This document shows positions 28,259-38,474 of a stretch of 64,000 nt of DNA, piece by piece. The stretch spans positions 186,001 through 250,000 of the forward strand of contig JAJOZX010001077.1 of assembly GCA_023014485.1 (NCBI GenBank). Reading direction: 5' to 3'. This DNA comes from Bathynomus jamesi. Its lineage: Eukaryota > Arthropoda > Malacostraca > Isopoda > Cirolanidae. A program made the position numbers and the translations under genes. The notes beneath the pieces are model-generated. The model worked only from the letters and a program-made list of their open reading frames with translations, did not search any database and had not been told where the DNA came from. Every line of letters starts with the position of its first letter. Position 1 is the first letter of the stretch.

Positions 28259-29800
28259 TTGTTGGCAAACAGTTGAGTGAGAGTGAGCGAATGCAGGTGT
28301 GGCAGTTGGCAGGGGAGAAAAGGAGCATATTGGCCCGAGGAGATGATGACCTCCGTTTAACAAAACTACCTCCCTTCAGGATCCAGTTAACGGATGAGAC
28401 TCCGATCTACCAAAGGCCAAGACGGTTCTCCCCACCAGTAATGAATGAGATAGAAGAGCAGTGTGAGGAATTAGAGAGAATGGGAGTGATTGAACAGAGC
28501 ACAAGTCCGTGGAATAGTAGAATAGTGCCTGTGCGGAAACCTGATGGAAGGATTCGCTTGTGTGTGGACTATCGAATGGTGAACGAAAGGACAGTGAAAG
28601 ACAGGTTTCCGATGTGCTTGATAAATGAAAGTGTATACTCTTTGCATGGAAAGGGGTGTTTAGTAAATTGGACCTATTGAGGGGATATTACCAGATGCCG
28701 GTTGAGCCAGAGTCTCGTCCCATAACTGCTTTTCCACAGCCAGGAATCATTATATGTTCCGTGCTCTCTCGTTCGGACTTACAGCTGCACCTGCTGCATT
28801 TCAGAGAGCAATGAATCGTGTTCTTGGTAAGTTTGCAAGGGAAAATGTCATATGTTTTATAGATGACATTTTGATTATGACAGAGACATTTGAGGAGCAC
28901 CTGAAGATAATGAGAGAGGTACTGCAAGTGTTGGATGAAGTCGGACTACGAGTGAAACCAAGTAAGTGTGAGTGGTTCAGGGAAAGTGTGGCATTTCTGG
29001 GGCACAAGGTGAGTTCGAGTGGTATACGAAAGAGTGGGGAGTATATGGAAAAAGTCAGGGAGTTCCCGAAACCTCGGACAGTTCGTGAACTTAAATCTTT
29101 TCTGGGACTTGTAGAGTTTCAGAGGAAATTTATAGCGGGCTGCTCTGGGATTTCGAAACCCCTGACCGAAGTGACTGGAATGAAAGGTAGTACTCAGTTG
29201 GTGTGGACGGAGAAGATGAATGAAGCATTTGAGCAATTGAGAGTGGAAGCAGCGAAAGATGTGGAGTTGGCTTATCCGGACCTGAGTGAAGGAGCGAGTT
29301 TGCTAGAATTGTATACAGATGCGAGTGGATTTTGTATGGGTGGGTGCTTGTGCCAGTTGCAGGGAGAGGAAGGACAGGAAGGAAGGAGAGTAATTGGGTA
29401 TGTATCTAAAGCATTCAGTAAGGCAGAGCGAAAGTACAGTACAATTGAGAGAGAACTTGCGGCAATGAGGTTTTGTGTGAAAGCTTTCAAGTCATTTTTG
29501 TATGGAATGAAATTTATTTTAAAGACTGATCATCAGCCCTTGGTATATATGGAGAGAATGAAAGTTGTGGATGGAAGAATTGCTAGAACTTTGCTTGAGT
29601 TGAGTGAGTTTGATTATAAGATTGAGTATGTGCCAGGGGAGAGGAATTGTATGGCTGACCTGATGTCAAGAATACCTGGGGTGAATGAAAGGTGTGAGAA
29701 AGAGGTGGTCGACCCTGAGTATTTGCCAGTGGGAATAGTAAAGTTGCATGAAAGTAGGGGGGTGGCGACAGTTTGTTTGAAAGTGTATGGTATGGGTTGA
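28255..29800 (+). pseudogene. Retrotransposon reverse transcriptase and RNase H
   Basis: The first piece (28255-28680) has the connector and early motifs (LPPFRIQLTDETPIYQRPRR, WNSRIVPVRKPDGRIRLCVD, YRMVNERT). The frame breaks near 28655 and again near 28730, where the residues of motif A to B can still be read in other frames. The second piece (28754-29800) has LSFGLTAAPAAFQRAMN, the catalytic box CFIDDILIM (FIDD), the thumb, and RNase H with YTDASGFCMGG, KYSTIERELAA and DHQPLVY. It ends just past LMSRIPGV. Two indels inside the reverse transcriptase make this copy non-functional unless they are assembly errors. Confidence 0.88.
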
Positions 29801-31662
29801 AAGATTTGAAATTGGATGGGTTAAAAATGAGAATACCAGGGAGTGTGAATGAATTGCGGACCTTGGTTATGAATGAAGCGATTAAGAAACCAGAAAGGAT
29901 GGGTGTTTGTAAGGTCCGCAATTATGTACGTGAGCTGAAAGCCATGGGGAGCCCGGGTATTTTTCCTTTTCAAGAGGTCCTCATGGTGGTCAGCTCATTG
30001 TTTAGTGTTGAAGTGTATGTGCATTATGGTAATGATTGTCCGATTGTGTATAAAGATGAAAGGATCGAGGAGAAAGGAGCCCTGATTTTGCATTTGCAGT
30101 GTATTAGTGGTGTACATTACAATTGGGTGAGTGAAAGGAAGAGGTATAAAAGCATAGTGCCAGGTGAAAATTTGGAAAGGGTTTTGGATGAAGTTAGAGC
30201 TGCACAGAGAGAAGGTTGTATGGAAGTAGGTATGTTAGAGGGGCCATGGATGATACGTGACTGTGTGGATGAGGTAGAGCTCAGCCCTTCTGTGGTTCCT
30301 GTAAGGGTTCCAGAAGGTCCTATTGAGCTCTACAGGGGTCTTGTGGATACAGGTGCCCAAATCAGTCTGGTGAATGAGCGAGTGTTGTGTGATTTAGATG
30401 AAGAGAATGTGCCTGTATCCCGAGAAAGAGTGGGTGTGAGAATACGTGGTATCGGAGGGGGAACAGTCGCGTCACATGAAGCTGTGCAGTTGAGGGTGGG
30501 ATTAGGTGCATGTAAAGAGGTATGGGAGCACAAGTTCATAGTCTTGAAAGGGGAATCAATGCCCTGGGATTTTCTACTGGGAATTGATTTCCTTGAGAAT
30601 ATGAACTTGAGTGTGGATGTTGGTCAGGGCTCAGTAATGAGAGAAGGAGAGCATGTGGTCAGTATGGGAATGTTTCCGAGCACAGGTATAGATGCTGTGT
30701 TAGTGGGAGCAATTGAGTTAGAGGTGGAAGACCAGTGTGAAGTGTTGAGAGATGAAGATATTTTAGATATGCAAGAGGGAGATGAGGTGATATGCAAGTT
30801 GAGAGAATATGTGTATAATGGTATAGATGTGAGAGAGTGGTCAAAAGAGGTGGAAGAGTATAAAAGGTATGCGAAAAAGTTGGCTGTATGGATGGGAGTG
30901 CTATATTATATGAGGGTAAATAAGGTGGGTGAGACAGAGAGTGTGCCAGTGATGACATTTGAGGGTATGGTAGGATTGGTGATTATTACACATAGGATGT
31001 ATGGGCATGTGGGAAAAAACAAGTTATGGGAATTGATGAAAGGAATGGTTTTCCACCCTAGGCTGGGACTGGTTGTTGCAGAAGTGGCAACTACTTGTGA
31101 GAGTTGCCAAAAGCGAAAATACCAGTCCCAGCATAGCCGCCCCCCAGTGCGAAAGATTGAAGTGAAAGAACCGTGGGAGCTTGTGGTGGTTGATATTGTG
31201 AGTATGCCGAGAACGAGTAGAGGGAAAGTTGGAATATTAGTAGGGGTCGATCACAAGAGTAAGTTTGTGTATGTTGCTGCGTTAGAGAATAAAACAAGTG
31301 AGCATGTTGCGAGAGTGATGAGAGAGAGTATGTTACCAATGATGCTTGGAAGGCCGCGTAAGTGTTTAACAGATAATGGGCCTGAGTTTAGGGGTGCTAG
31401 TTTTGAGAGAATGTTGAGTGAGAATGGGATAGAGCATGTTAGAATAACTCCGTATATGTCTGCTTCGAATGGTTTGGCTGAGCGAACGGTGAAAACGATA
31501 AGTGAAATGCTGCGTGTATGTACTGGGAAGGGGCTGAGTGGGATGCTGAGTTGGCAAGAATTGCCTGGTGCTACAATTCGACATACCACTCAGCCATTCA
31601 AACTTCCCCAAGAAGGTATGTGTCTACATTTGGAAGGTTTGTGCAAAAGGATATACGATTAA
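29758..31662 (+). CDS. Retrotransposon pol: OTU-like domain, protease 2, integrase N-terminal and core
   Basis: The frame opens at 29758 after a stop and begins GGGDSLFESVWYGL. It reads as an OTU-type cysteine protease: GGDSLF (29761-29778) is in the place of DGNCLF with Ser for the catalytic Cys, then a LR-containing helix, FPFQEVLMVVSSLFSVEVYV, and GVHYNWV with the conserved His (30115). Next is a second retropepsin: GLVDTGAQISLVNERV (near 30345) and WDFLLGIDFLENM (near 30575). Integrase follows with an H-X3-H..C-X2-C zinc domain (30990-31110) and the D, D, E core (VVDIV, LTDNGPEF, NGLAERTVK). The frame leaves the integrase near 31560. It is entered from RNase H by a one-base shift at a G6 run (29757-29762). 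Confidence 0.8.
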   Translation, partial: GGGDSLFESVWYGLKDLKLDGLKMRIPGSVNELRTLVMNEAIKKPERMGVCKVRNYVRELKAMGSPGIFPFQEVLMVVSSLFSVEVYVHYGNDCPIVYKDERIEEKGALILHLQCISGVHYNWVSERKRYKSIVPGENLERVLDEVRAAQREGCMEVGMLEGPWMIRDCVDEVELSPSVVPVRVPEGPIELYRGLVDTGAQISLVNERVLCDLDEENVPVSRERVGVRIRGIGGGTVASHEAVQLRVGLGACKEVWEHKFIVLKGESMPWDFLLGIDFLENMNLSVDVGQGSVMREGEHVVSMGMFPSTGIDAVLVGAIELEVEDQCEVLRDEDILDMQEGDEVICKLREYVYNGIDVREWSKEVEEYKRYAKKLAVWMGVLYYMRVNKVGETESVPVMTFEGMVGLVIITHRMYGHVGKNKLWELMKGMVFHPRLGLVVAEVATTCESCQKRKYQSQHSRPPVRKIEVKEPWELVVVDIVSMPRTSRGKVGILVGVDHKSKFVYVAALENKTSEHVARVMRESMLPMMLGRPRKCLTDNGPEFRGASFERMLSENGIEHVRITPYMSASNGLAERTVKTISEMLRVCTGKGLSGMLSWQELPGATIRHTTQPFKLPQEGMCLHLEGLCKRIYD

Positions 31663-32555
31663 ATGAGAATACATGTGATAGATGGAGAGAGGCTGGTGTG
31701 CATTTTCGGTCATTTGGTGTTGGTGAGCTTGTTTTGAAAGAGGTGCATGAGGCTGGAAGAAGGAATGAGTATAAGTTGGCGCAAAAGTTTGAGGGTCCAT
31801 TTGTGGTGAAAAAGGTATGGGAGAATGGGGTAACGTATGTGATTGAGAGGGAGCAAGAGAATGGACAGTGTGAAGAAGTAAGAGCACATCATCGGCAGTT
31901 GCGCAAATGGCGAATACCTCCGGAGTACATCGTATGTCACCCAATGTATGATATGTGTGAGAGGATGGAACAAAAGAAAGCGCTAGAAACCAAGAACATG
32001 ATGGGAATCCAGGATGAATGGATGGATGCAGATCTGGAGTTCTTGATTGTGTCAAAGCGGGCAAAAAGGAAGAAAAAGGTGAGAAGAAAGGGAATGAAAG
32101 GTGAGAAAGCCAGGCAGATAGGTGAAGTATATGAGCTGAAGGATTCCCAGTTGGACTCTGGAACAGCCGCGGGTGAGGCAGAGTTAGAATGGGATGTTCG
32201 GGACTTTGGTGGTTCATGGTGCCAGCCTGGTCCATCCGGGGAATTCTCGTTTGAGGGTTTTGGGGTCTCAGACCTTGAGGGCCTTTCTTTTCTGGGATTT
32301 TCCGAGGGTGGAGGAGAAGAGGAGAAGAAGGGAAATCTTCTTCACTCAGAAGTGGAAAGATTGTGTCAGGGAGGGGGCATTAAGAGTGTGGGATTTACAA
32401 TTCTTGAGAGTGAAAGGGAAAATGTATGTGAGAGAGAAAGGAGTGTAACTGAGCAAAGTATTGTGACCTTAATGGAAAGTGTGAGGGATGAATGGGGAGT
32501 AGATAGAGGTGAAGGAAGTATAAATGAAGAGAATGATGTGAATTTTTGTGAGTGA
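31518..32555 (+). CDS. Retrotransposon integrase C terminus and extension
   Basis: Continues the integrase in another frame from about 31550 (ELARIAWCYNSTYHSAIQTS, the region after the catalytic Glu), then EYKLAQKFEGPFVVKKVW (GPY/F-like module near 31790) and HRQLRKWR. After about 31930 a roughly 200-residue extension follows, with a basic stretch (KRAKRKKKVRRKGMKG) and an acidic, Gly/Ser-rich end. I recognise no domain in it; it has no signal peptide or membrane segment, so it is not envelope-like. Confidence 0.75.
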   Translation: MYWEGAEWDAELARIAWCYNSTYHSAIQTSPRRYVSTFGRFVQKDIRLNENTCDRWREAGVHFRSFGVGELVLKEVHEAGRRNEYKLAQKFEGPFVVKKVWENGVTYVIEREQENGQCEEVRAHHRQLRKWRIPPEYIVCHPMYDMCERMEQKKALETKNMMGIQDEWMDADLEFLIVSKRAKRKKKVRRKGMKGEKARQIGEVYELKDSQLDSGTAAGEAELEWDVRDFGGSWCQPGPSGEFSFEGFGVSDLEGLSFLGFSEGGGEEEKKGNLLHSEVERLCQGGGIKSVGFTILESERENVCERERSVTEQSIVTLMESVRDEWGVDRGEGSINEENDVNFCE

Positions 32556-32557
32556 GA

Positions 32558-32710
32558 ATGTTATTGCTTGAGATAGAAGAAAATGTGTTGAATAAAAGCT
32601 TAGATGTAGAATTAACAAGTAGTATTAGAGAAGATATTAAAAGTAGATGGGTTAGAATGATAGAGAAAGTGCAACAGTGTTTAGGGAGTGGTGATGGTAA
32701 TGTAGTATAA
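32558..32710 (+). CDS. Small ORF after pol (50 residues)
   Basis: Starts at the ATG three bases after the pol stop and reads MLLLEIEENVLNKSLDVELT, then a mixed-charge helical segment, ending GDGNVV. It may simply be the end of the pol extension displaced by a frame change, or an accessory frame. No family recognised. Confidence 0.35.
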   Translation: MLLLEIEENVLNKSLDVELTSSIREDIKSRWVRMIEKVQQCLGSGDGNVV

Positions 32711-33351
32711 AGTATTGGTAGTGTTCTGTAGGAAAAAAAAAATAGTAGTATTGTATGATGTGTGAAAGAGTGAGTGGTTGGAAATTCAACCAGGTGGCAG
32801 CCTACATTTTGAGGCCAGAAGCTGGGCTGTGCTTGAAGGAGGAAGGTGCCTGGGTGAGTTCCCAGACCTGCTGATCCCTGCCTCTGGTGATTTGCTGCTT
32901 TGCAGGTTTCAACCTCATTCCTGGTATTGTAAATAACTATTGTAAATAAATATTAAAAAATTAAATTGTAGGTATATTTTTTAGTATAACGTAAATTATT
33001 AAAGAGAAAGTAATTGTTAGCCAGCTGTTAGTCCTAAATGAATTGAATGTTTACTGTATTTGTTAAATATAAAGATTATTAAATAACTGAATTATAATTT
33101 AAATAAATAAATGAATGATTTATAAAGTAAATTTGTAAATATGTTATTCTTATGATAGCCATGTATGTAATTAATGATTTAAATGATTTAGAATTGAAAA
33201 CAATTATTTTTGAAAAAAAAAAAAAAAAAAAAAGTATCTATGTAAATAATTTGTTAATAAATATTTTGGTATAAAAATTGTAAGGAAAGGAAGAGAGAAC
33301 CATATTAGGGTAATATAGTAGGTGTGTAGGCTATATGGCAAGACAGGTGGA
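32711..33351 (+). other. Retrotransposon 3' untranslated region
   Basis: AT-rich sequence between the last frame and the polypurine tract, with an A20-type run at 33213-33232 and no coding potential. Confidence 0.6.
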
Positions 33352-33382
33352 AAGGAGCTTGGGGGGGGGGGGGGGGGGAAGA
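33352..33382 (+). other. Polypurine tract
   Basis: GGAAAGGAGCTT, an 18-base G run and AAGA stand directly before the 3' LTR, the position where plus-strand DNA synthesis is primed. The G run may be length-inaccurate in the assembly. Confidence 0.85.
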
Positions 33383-34343
33383 TGTGGAGGGTGAACCCTT
33401 TCCCTTTTTAGTTCTCAGCCCTTTCCCCCTGGCCTTGATTATTATTATTTATATATTAAATTTCTTTGATTTTTTGTATGAAATACTTGTTATAGACAGG
33501 ATTTTAATGGTTCTCTCTCTCTTTCCAGCAAATGGATAAGAATGATAACTGTTATAAGAAATTAGAAAGATAGTAATAAATAATAAGCATTAAGATAATA
33601 AATAATAAACATTAAGTACTAAATTGTTAAAATCTTAACAAAAAGAATAAACAATAAGTTATATATAAAGAAATGGTAAACTTGTAAACAAGGAATGAGG
33701 AATAAAATAGTTTTATTAAATTAGTATGGGAAAAAGAGTGAGAGTTGGACTGTCGCTTGTTAAACCCTGTTAGTAAATGGATAATTAAGTACTGAGTTGT
33801 TAAGTTTTAACAAACAAATGAATAAGAATGTTAAATGTTATAAGATATGTTAATATTTTAATGAATGGAAAAAAAGAATAAACTTAGTAAAAGAGACGCT
33901 TCTGAGGTTTAAGTGTCGGCGTGTGTGTCAAAACTCGAGTTTTGAGAAGTGGAGGGAACCAATTGGCGCATGTGTGGAAATATAAATAATAAAAAATATA
34001 GTTTAAGAGGGTAATTTGACAAGAGAAAATAAAGAACATAACAGAGGAAACTAAAGTCAGGCTGGATTTGTCTGAGGCTGAAGACCGTTATTGGACCAAG
34101 GGAACTTTAAGTTCTGTTAGGAAGGGGATGCCGGAGATAGTGAACCACTAACAGAAGGAAGCTATTCTGGCAAGTAAGAAACTGTTGGTGGCGGGAGCCA
34201 GCAGTCATGGAATCGGAGGTCTGGGCAGCGAGCCAGATCCAACAACCCTTCAAGGTAAGCAGCCTGGTTTCGTGGAGTTCTTAAACAAAAGAAAAAATTC
34301 TTATTCGTGGTGCGGCCGTTAGGTTACTCCGAATCCCACCACA
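33383..34343 (+). repeat. 3' LTR of Gypsy-type retrotransposon
   Basis: 961 bases matching the 5' LTR from TGTGGAGGGTG to CCCACCACA, followed by ACAC (34344-34347), the second copy of the target duplication. Confidence 0.97.
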
Positions 34344-34636
34344 ACACCTCGCGTGCTTGTGCTTGGATTGTCCTCAAATCGCCGTAGGATTTCTTCTTCC
34401 ATGTCAGGAATGCGCACGTTTCTCTCCCGACCAGTGTCATGCATGTTTGCATGGAATGTTCCAGTTTCTCGCAGTCGCCGATGCAAATGCGCAAACGTTT
34501 GGTGGTTTGGCACAGGTCTGTTTGGGAAGTGCTGTCGGTACAACCTCACAGCAGCTCTTCCGTTTCCATTGGCAGCCCCATACACCATATGCATGTCAGC
34601 CATCTCAGCAGTCGTGAAGCGCTCCATGTTACGCAT
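34344..34636 (-). pseudogene. Mariner-related transposase, N-terminal part
   Basis: Reads MRNMERFTTAEMADMHMVYG and FPNRPVPNHQTFAHLHRRL, then NVRIPDMEEEILRRFEDNPS. This is the DUF4817 helix-turn-helix found at the start of many arthropod mariner-related transposases. The frame is cut by the 3' LTR and continues beyond the 5' LTR at 24690, showing that the LTR element inserted into a coding sequence. Confidence 0.85.
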
Positions 34637-35192
34637 ACTATGTCCGATTTAAGAATGCCTGCGGCAAACGCGAGTCTAGCCCACTTCACCTTTTAGCCAA
34701 TTGCAGCGGCGCCCTTTCACGCCAAATGGTGACATCAGCGGACATACACTTATAGACAAAAAGGGTTTGTCTTGGTGTTGCCTATCCCCCATTACAATTT
34801 GTACAGAAAGTTTTCAAACACCCTGTATAAATATATATAAAAATTATATGAAAATTATATAAAAATTGCATAAAAGATGTAAAAAAAAAAATTCACATTT
34901 CATATAACACAATTAAAACCTAATTTTTATTCCAACTACTCTTAAGAAATGTATGGAAAAATCCCATGGCAGGCTGAAAAAATTAATACTAGATAACAAA
35001 ATGCATGAGTTTCATATAATGTACTGTAAAATAAATAGTGCTTATTTTTGTTATTTTATATTAACATTTTAATTTAATTTATAGTTAAATTATTTATAAA
35101 ATATTTACAAATTATTAAGTCATAAATATTTTATATTCCCCTCATATTCTTAAAAAATCCTGATATTTTTGCAGGTGTGTATGAACCCTGTA

Positions 35193-35524
35193 TAGGAATA
35201 CCTTGAAATTCGTCATTAATTCATTTCGGAATAACACGACAAAATACAAAACTCAAGGTAGATTATAACACGTTTCAATGAGAAAACATTTTACTCTATA
35301 CATTAGGTTATTAAACAGATTAATTAATCAAATTCTACTTGTTTTTTGGCAAAATATAATGTATATTGTGTTGGTAAACAGTTGAATTTCGTCAATTTTT
35401 GAAAAGTGAAAAAAAAAAACAATCTGTGAATATGGACAATGGATTGCGAAACTATAGGTAGTAAAAGATTGACGACGAATCTGCGAAATGACAAAATTTG
35501 AAACCGAATTTTGAGGTATTCCTG
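35193..35524. mobile_element. 332 bp MITE
   Basis: The ends AGGAATACCTTGAAATTCG and CGAATTTTGAGGTATTCCTG are inverted repeats, with TA next to both (35191-35192 and 35525-35526). Non-coding; the TA target suggests the Tc1/mariner/pogo group. It abuts the outer element that ends at 35190. Confidence 0.7.
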
Positions 35525-35612
35525 TACAAACATACTTTGTATGGTATTTTATGGTACCGTACGATGGCATACCTTAAATACTATACAACCTTTAGGAAAT
35601 TATTATTATTAT

Positions 35613-35644
<32 letters not shown>

Positions 35645-35919
35645 TGTTTTAACCAGGGTTGTGGAGTTGGTGAAAAAAGTTTCCAACTCCACCTCCAGAA
35701 ATTTTACAAGTCCAACTCCTACTGTAGTATATACTAACTGTATGGCATATATACTTATATAGTATAGGTATGGGGGTAAATGAATAGTCTCCATGAATTT
35801 TGATAGTTTTAATTCTTAAATCTTTATTTTAATTATTCTTTCCTCGTACAATAATAAAAACTAAAAAGTTATTTAATAGTTATAAAATAATAAAAATATA
35901 AGACTGAGATGGTGTGGTT

Positions 35920-37490
35920 AACACCCCAAGTTGGTGGGAACTCCACTATTGGGAAGGATTCCTGAGAGCTCCCAAACCCCTCAGTAGTGCCTGGGAGGTT
36001 TCAGTAATCCCCATTGGGCCAGAGCTTTCTTAGAAAGCCAGGCCTTCAGAGTTACTAAAAATGTTTTTCTTCTCTTTTTAATTGATTAGAACAGATTTTA
36101 AATTCTCTCAGTACACTGTACAGTATAGGGAATAATCAGAACCTTGAGGCAATCATATGCCTGATTATAACAGCTTTGAAATTATCTCAGTATAGAGAAT
36201 AATCAGAACCTTGAGGCAATCATATGCCCATTTCTAGAGACGGGAAAGCATCTCACTTCTCCTTGATGGTGTGGTTGGTGATCCTATAGTCTTGTTTTTA
36301 CCAGTGGTGTTTTGTATTGCTTAACCATTAGCTATAAGAACCAACCATGTCTCACATATTTTGGTCATTTAAAATTATCATGTAAATATCATCATTTTTG
36401 AATGCCTGATTTCCTTTATAAAGACCTTGTTGAAAAACCTAACTTCAGTTATCAATATGCATCACAATGGATTTTGAGCTTTCTCAGGCTGTGAACTAAA
36501 TTGTACCTTTAACTGCCTTATGAGCAACATATTAATGCAAATACATATCCCAAAATTTTAGAACCTTAATTATTATCATTGTTAATTTTGCTCCCTTTTC
36601 TGGCATCATTGCACTCATGGATGACTGTGGGTCCACTGATGACAGTGCTGGGGGGATAATCTCTAAATGTTTGTTGGTTTTCTCTTTATCAGGGATTTGC
36701 TTTTGGCTGGGACATTAGCTTATTGAAGTGAATTTGGACAAAGCTTTTTCTTCCCCCATACCTGCACAAATGCTGAAGCCAGTATTCACATATTTTTTTG
36801 TTATAAACATTGCTTTTGTTTGCACTGATTGAGCCAAGAATACTTTAATGATTGTGATATGAAGTAGAGTTTAAAATGACACATCTGGGACTTATCAGGT
36901 TTATACAATTTGGGTAAACACTCAGTGACCTTGCCCGTGTGACTAATATTCTTTGTTTTTTGTATTAGTTATGTAAGTTCCTTTTTTTTTTTTTTTTCTG
37001 CAAGTCTTGTCTCCTTTGTGTGGTAATAGGCTGGTGATAGCCAATAATTTAATGGTTTTATTTTATGTTGACATTTTTGTGTGTGGTATGGGACTAATGA
37101 TGTTTTCTTTTGTTTTGTAGTAATATTTTTTTTGCCCAAGTGCTTAGTTGGGTCTGAATACACATAGGTGTATGATCAATAAAAATTGTTCATATTTTCT
37201 TTAGTTACCTGTAAAAACTTGCCAGCTGATGTAGTTAACCTTGTAAGTGTTATTTTTGTTTCATTGATTAAATTAGGCAAAGGACGTTTTACTTTTCTTA
37301 AATCCTCCCACCATAAGCCGAGGAGTAAGTCTTTAAAAGAGGCAGACTGGCTATGCCCCAGAGATCTTAACCTCTTGGGCCTGATGCTGCGTATCGAACA
37401 GTTTCGCTGTATCCGAGGTTAGCATAACCACCTTTGATTTGCATATAGTAAGGTTATACAGGCCTATGGTATGTATACCATGTTTTGTAG
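35920..37490. other. No gene recognised; short tandem duplication
   Basis: No coding similarity was seen. Bases 36112-36165 and 36185-36232 are a direct duplication sharing AATAATCAGAACCTTGAGGC. The rest is unremarkable AT-rich sequence. Confidence 0.5.
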
Positions 37491-37491
37491 G

Positions 37492-37496
37492 CATAT

Positions 37497-37550
<54 letters not shown>
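37492..37550. repeat. (TA)n microsatellite
   Basis: TA run that ends exactly at the palindromic mariner; the matching run on the other side is 38478-38512. Confidence 0.95.
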
Positions 37551-37553
<3 letters not shown>

Positions 37554-38474
37554 GGTGGGCGGAAAGTAGCTCCCTATTTTGGATTGGTAAAAAAATACGT
37601 ATATTATCCATTTATTTCAGAAGAAATAATATGAAAAGGTAGGCATACATGGTAGGTTTTCTCTAAAATTCAATGTGGGCTCCAACTCTTTCCACCAGCT
37701 TCTGGAGCACCCAGGAATGGCGTCCACTGACTTTAGCAGGAACTCCGGCGGGATGGAGGACATGACTTCCCGAATTCGGTCCTCCAGTTCTTCCAATGTC
37801 CTCGGTTTGGTGCGGTAGACTTCTTCCTTTACCCACCCCCAAAGAAAGAAGTCGCACGGTTACCGCTGAAAAACGGCAGAATCGGTTCAGTGTAACGGTG
37901 TGGTGTGGTATGACCTCAGATCAGGTTGTGGGCCCGTTCCTTCTGCGCAACACCATGAATGCTGAGCGGTACCTTGCTATGTTGCGAAACGACGTCTGGC
38001 CGGTTGTCAGCACATGGGAGAACATCGACGATCTGATATTTATGCAAGATGGCGCCCCTCCGCACTTCGCTCTTGTTGTCCGTGAGTGGCTGGATGCCCA
38101 CTTCCCTGGGCGTTGGATGGGTCGTCGTGGTCCACATCAATGGCCAGCCAGGAGCCCCGACTTGACACCGTGCGACTTCTTTCTTTGGGGGTGGGTAAAG
38201 GAAGAAGTCTACCGCACCAAACCGAGGACATTGGAAGAACTGGAGGACCGAATTCGGGAAGTCATGTCCTCCATCCCGCCGGAGTTCCTGCTAAAGTCAG
38301 TGGACGCCATTCCTGGGCGGCTCCAGAAGCTGGTGGAAAGAGTTGGAGCCCACATTGAATTTTAGAGAAAACCTACCATGTATGCCTACCTTTTCATATT
38401 ATTTCTTCTGAAATAAATGGATAATATACGTATTTTTTTACAAATCCAAAATAGGGAGCTACTTTCCACCCACC

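Larger units (their letters stand above)
24691..34343 (+). mobile_element. 9.65 kb Gypsy-type LTR retrotransposon with OTU-like and second protease domains
   Basis: Complete element: LTR, primer site, gag, protease, reverse transcriptase, RNase H, OTU-like domain, second retropepsin, integrase with GPY/F-like module and C-terminal extension, polypurine tract, LTR. The integrase-last order is that of Ty3/Gypsy. No envelope-like frame was seen. At least five frame changes occur in gag-pol. Some look like ORF overlaps; others fall inside domains and are damage or assembly errors. Confidence 0.93.
23698..34825 (-). mobile_element. Mariner-related transposon (DUF4817 type) split by an LTR retrotransposon
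   Basis: The ends CAGGGTGTTTGAAAACTTTC form inverted repeats of about 200 bases at 23698-23897 and 34626-34825, with TA duplications (23696-23697 and 34826-34827). Without the LTR element it is about 1.47 kb. The transposase is on the minus strand in two pieces on either side of the insertion. Confidence 0.88.
23627..35190. mobile_element. Outer non-autonomous element split by an 11 kb insertion
   Basis: The ends CAGGGTTCATACAC at 23627 and GTGTATGAACCCTG ending at 35190 are inverted repeats, with ...CCTGATATCCTGATATATA inside the left part and ...AAATCCTGATATTTTTGC near the right end. Removing the inner insertion (23698-34825) leaves a 436 bp element. The CAGGG-type end suggests hAT, but I could not confirm an 8-base duplication. 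Confidence 0.6.

Noticed and set aside
31930..32555. Envelope gene in the LTR retrotransposon
   Set aside because: The C-terminal extension has no signal peptide, membrane segment or Cys pattern; it is a charged continuation of pol.
33361..33378. G18 run as an assembly scar
   Set aside because: It stands exactly at the polypurine tract before the 3' LTR, so a G-rich run is expected, although its length may be wrong.
37175..37193. 19-base identity with 62425-62443 around AATAAA (ATCAATAAAAATTGTTCAT)
   Set aside because: The flanks do not align; in AT-rich sequence around a polyadenylation signal this is not enough to call a second LTR.
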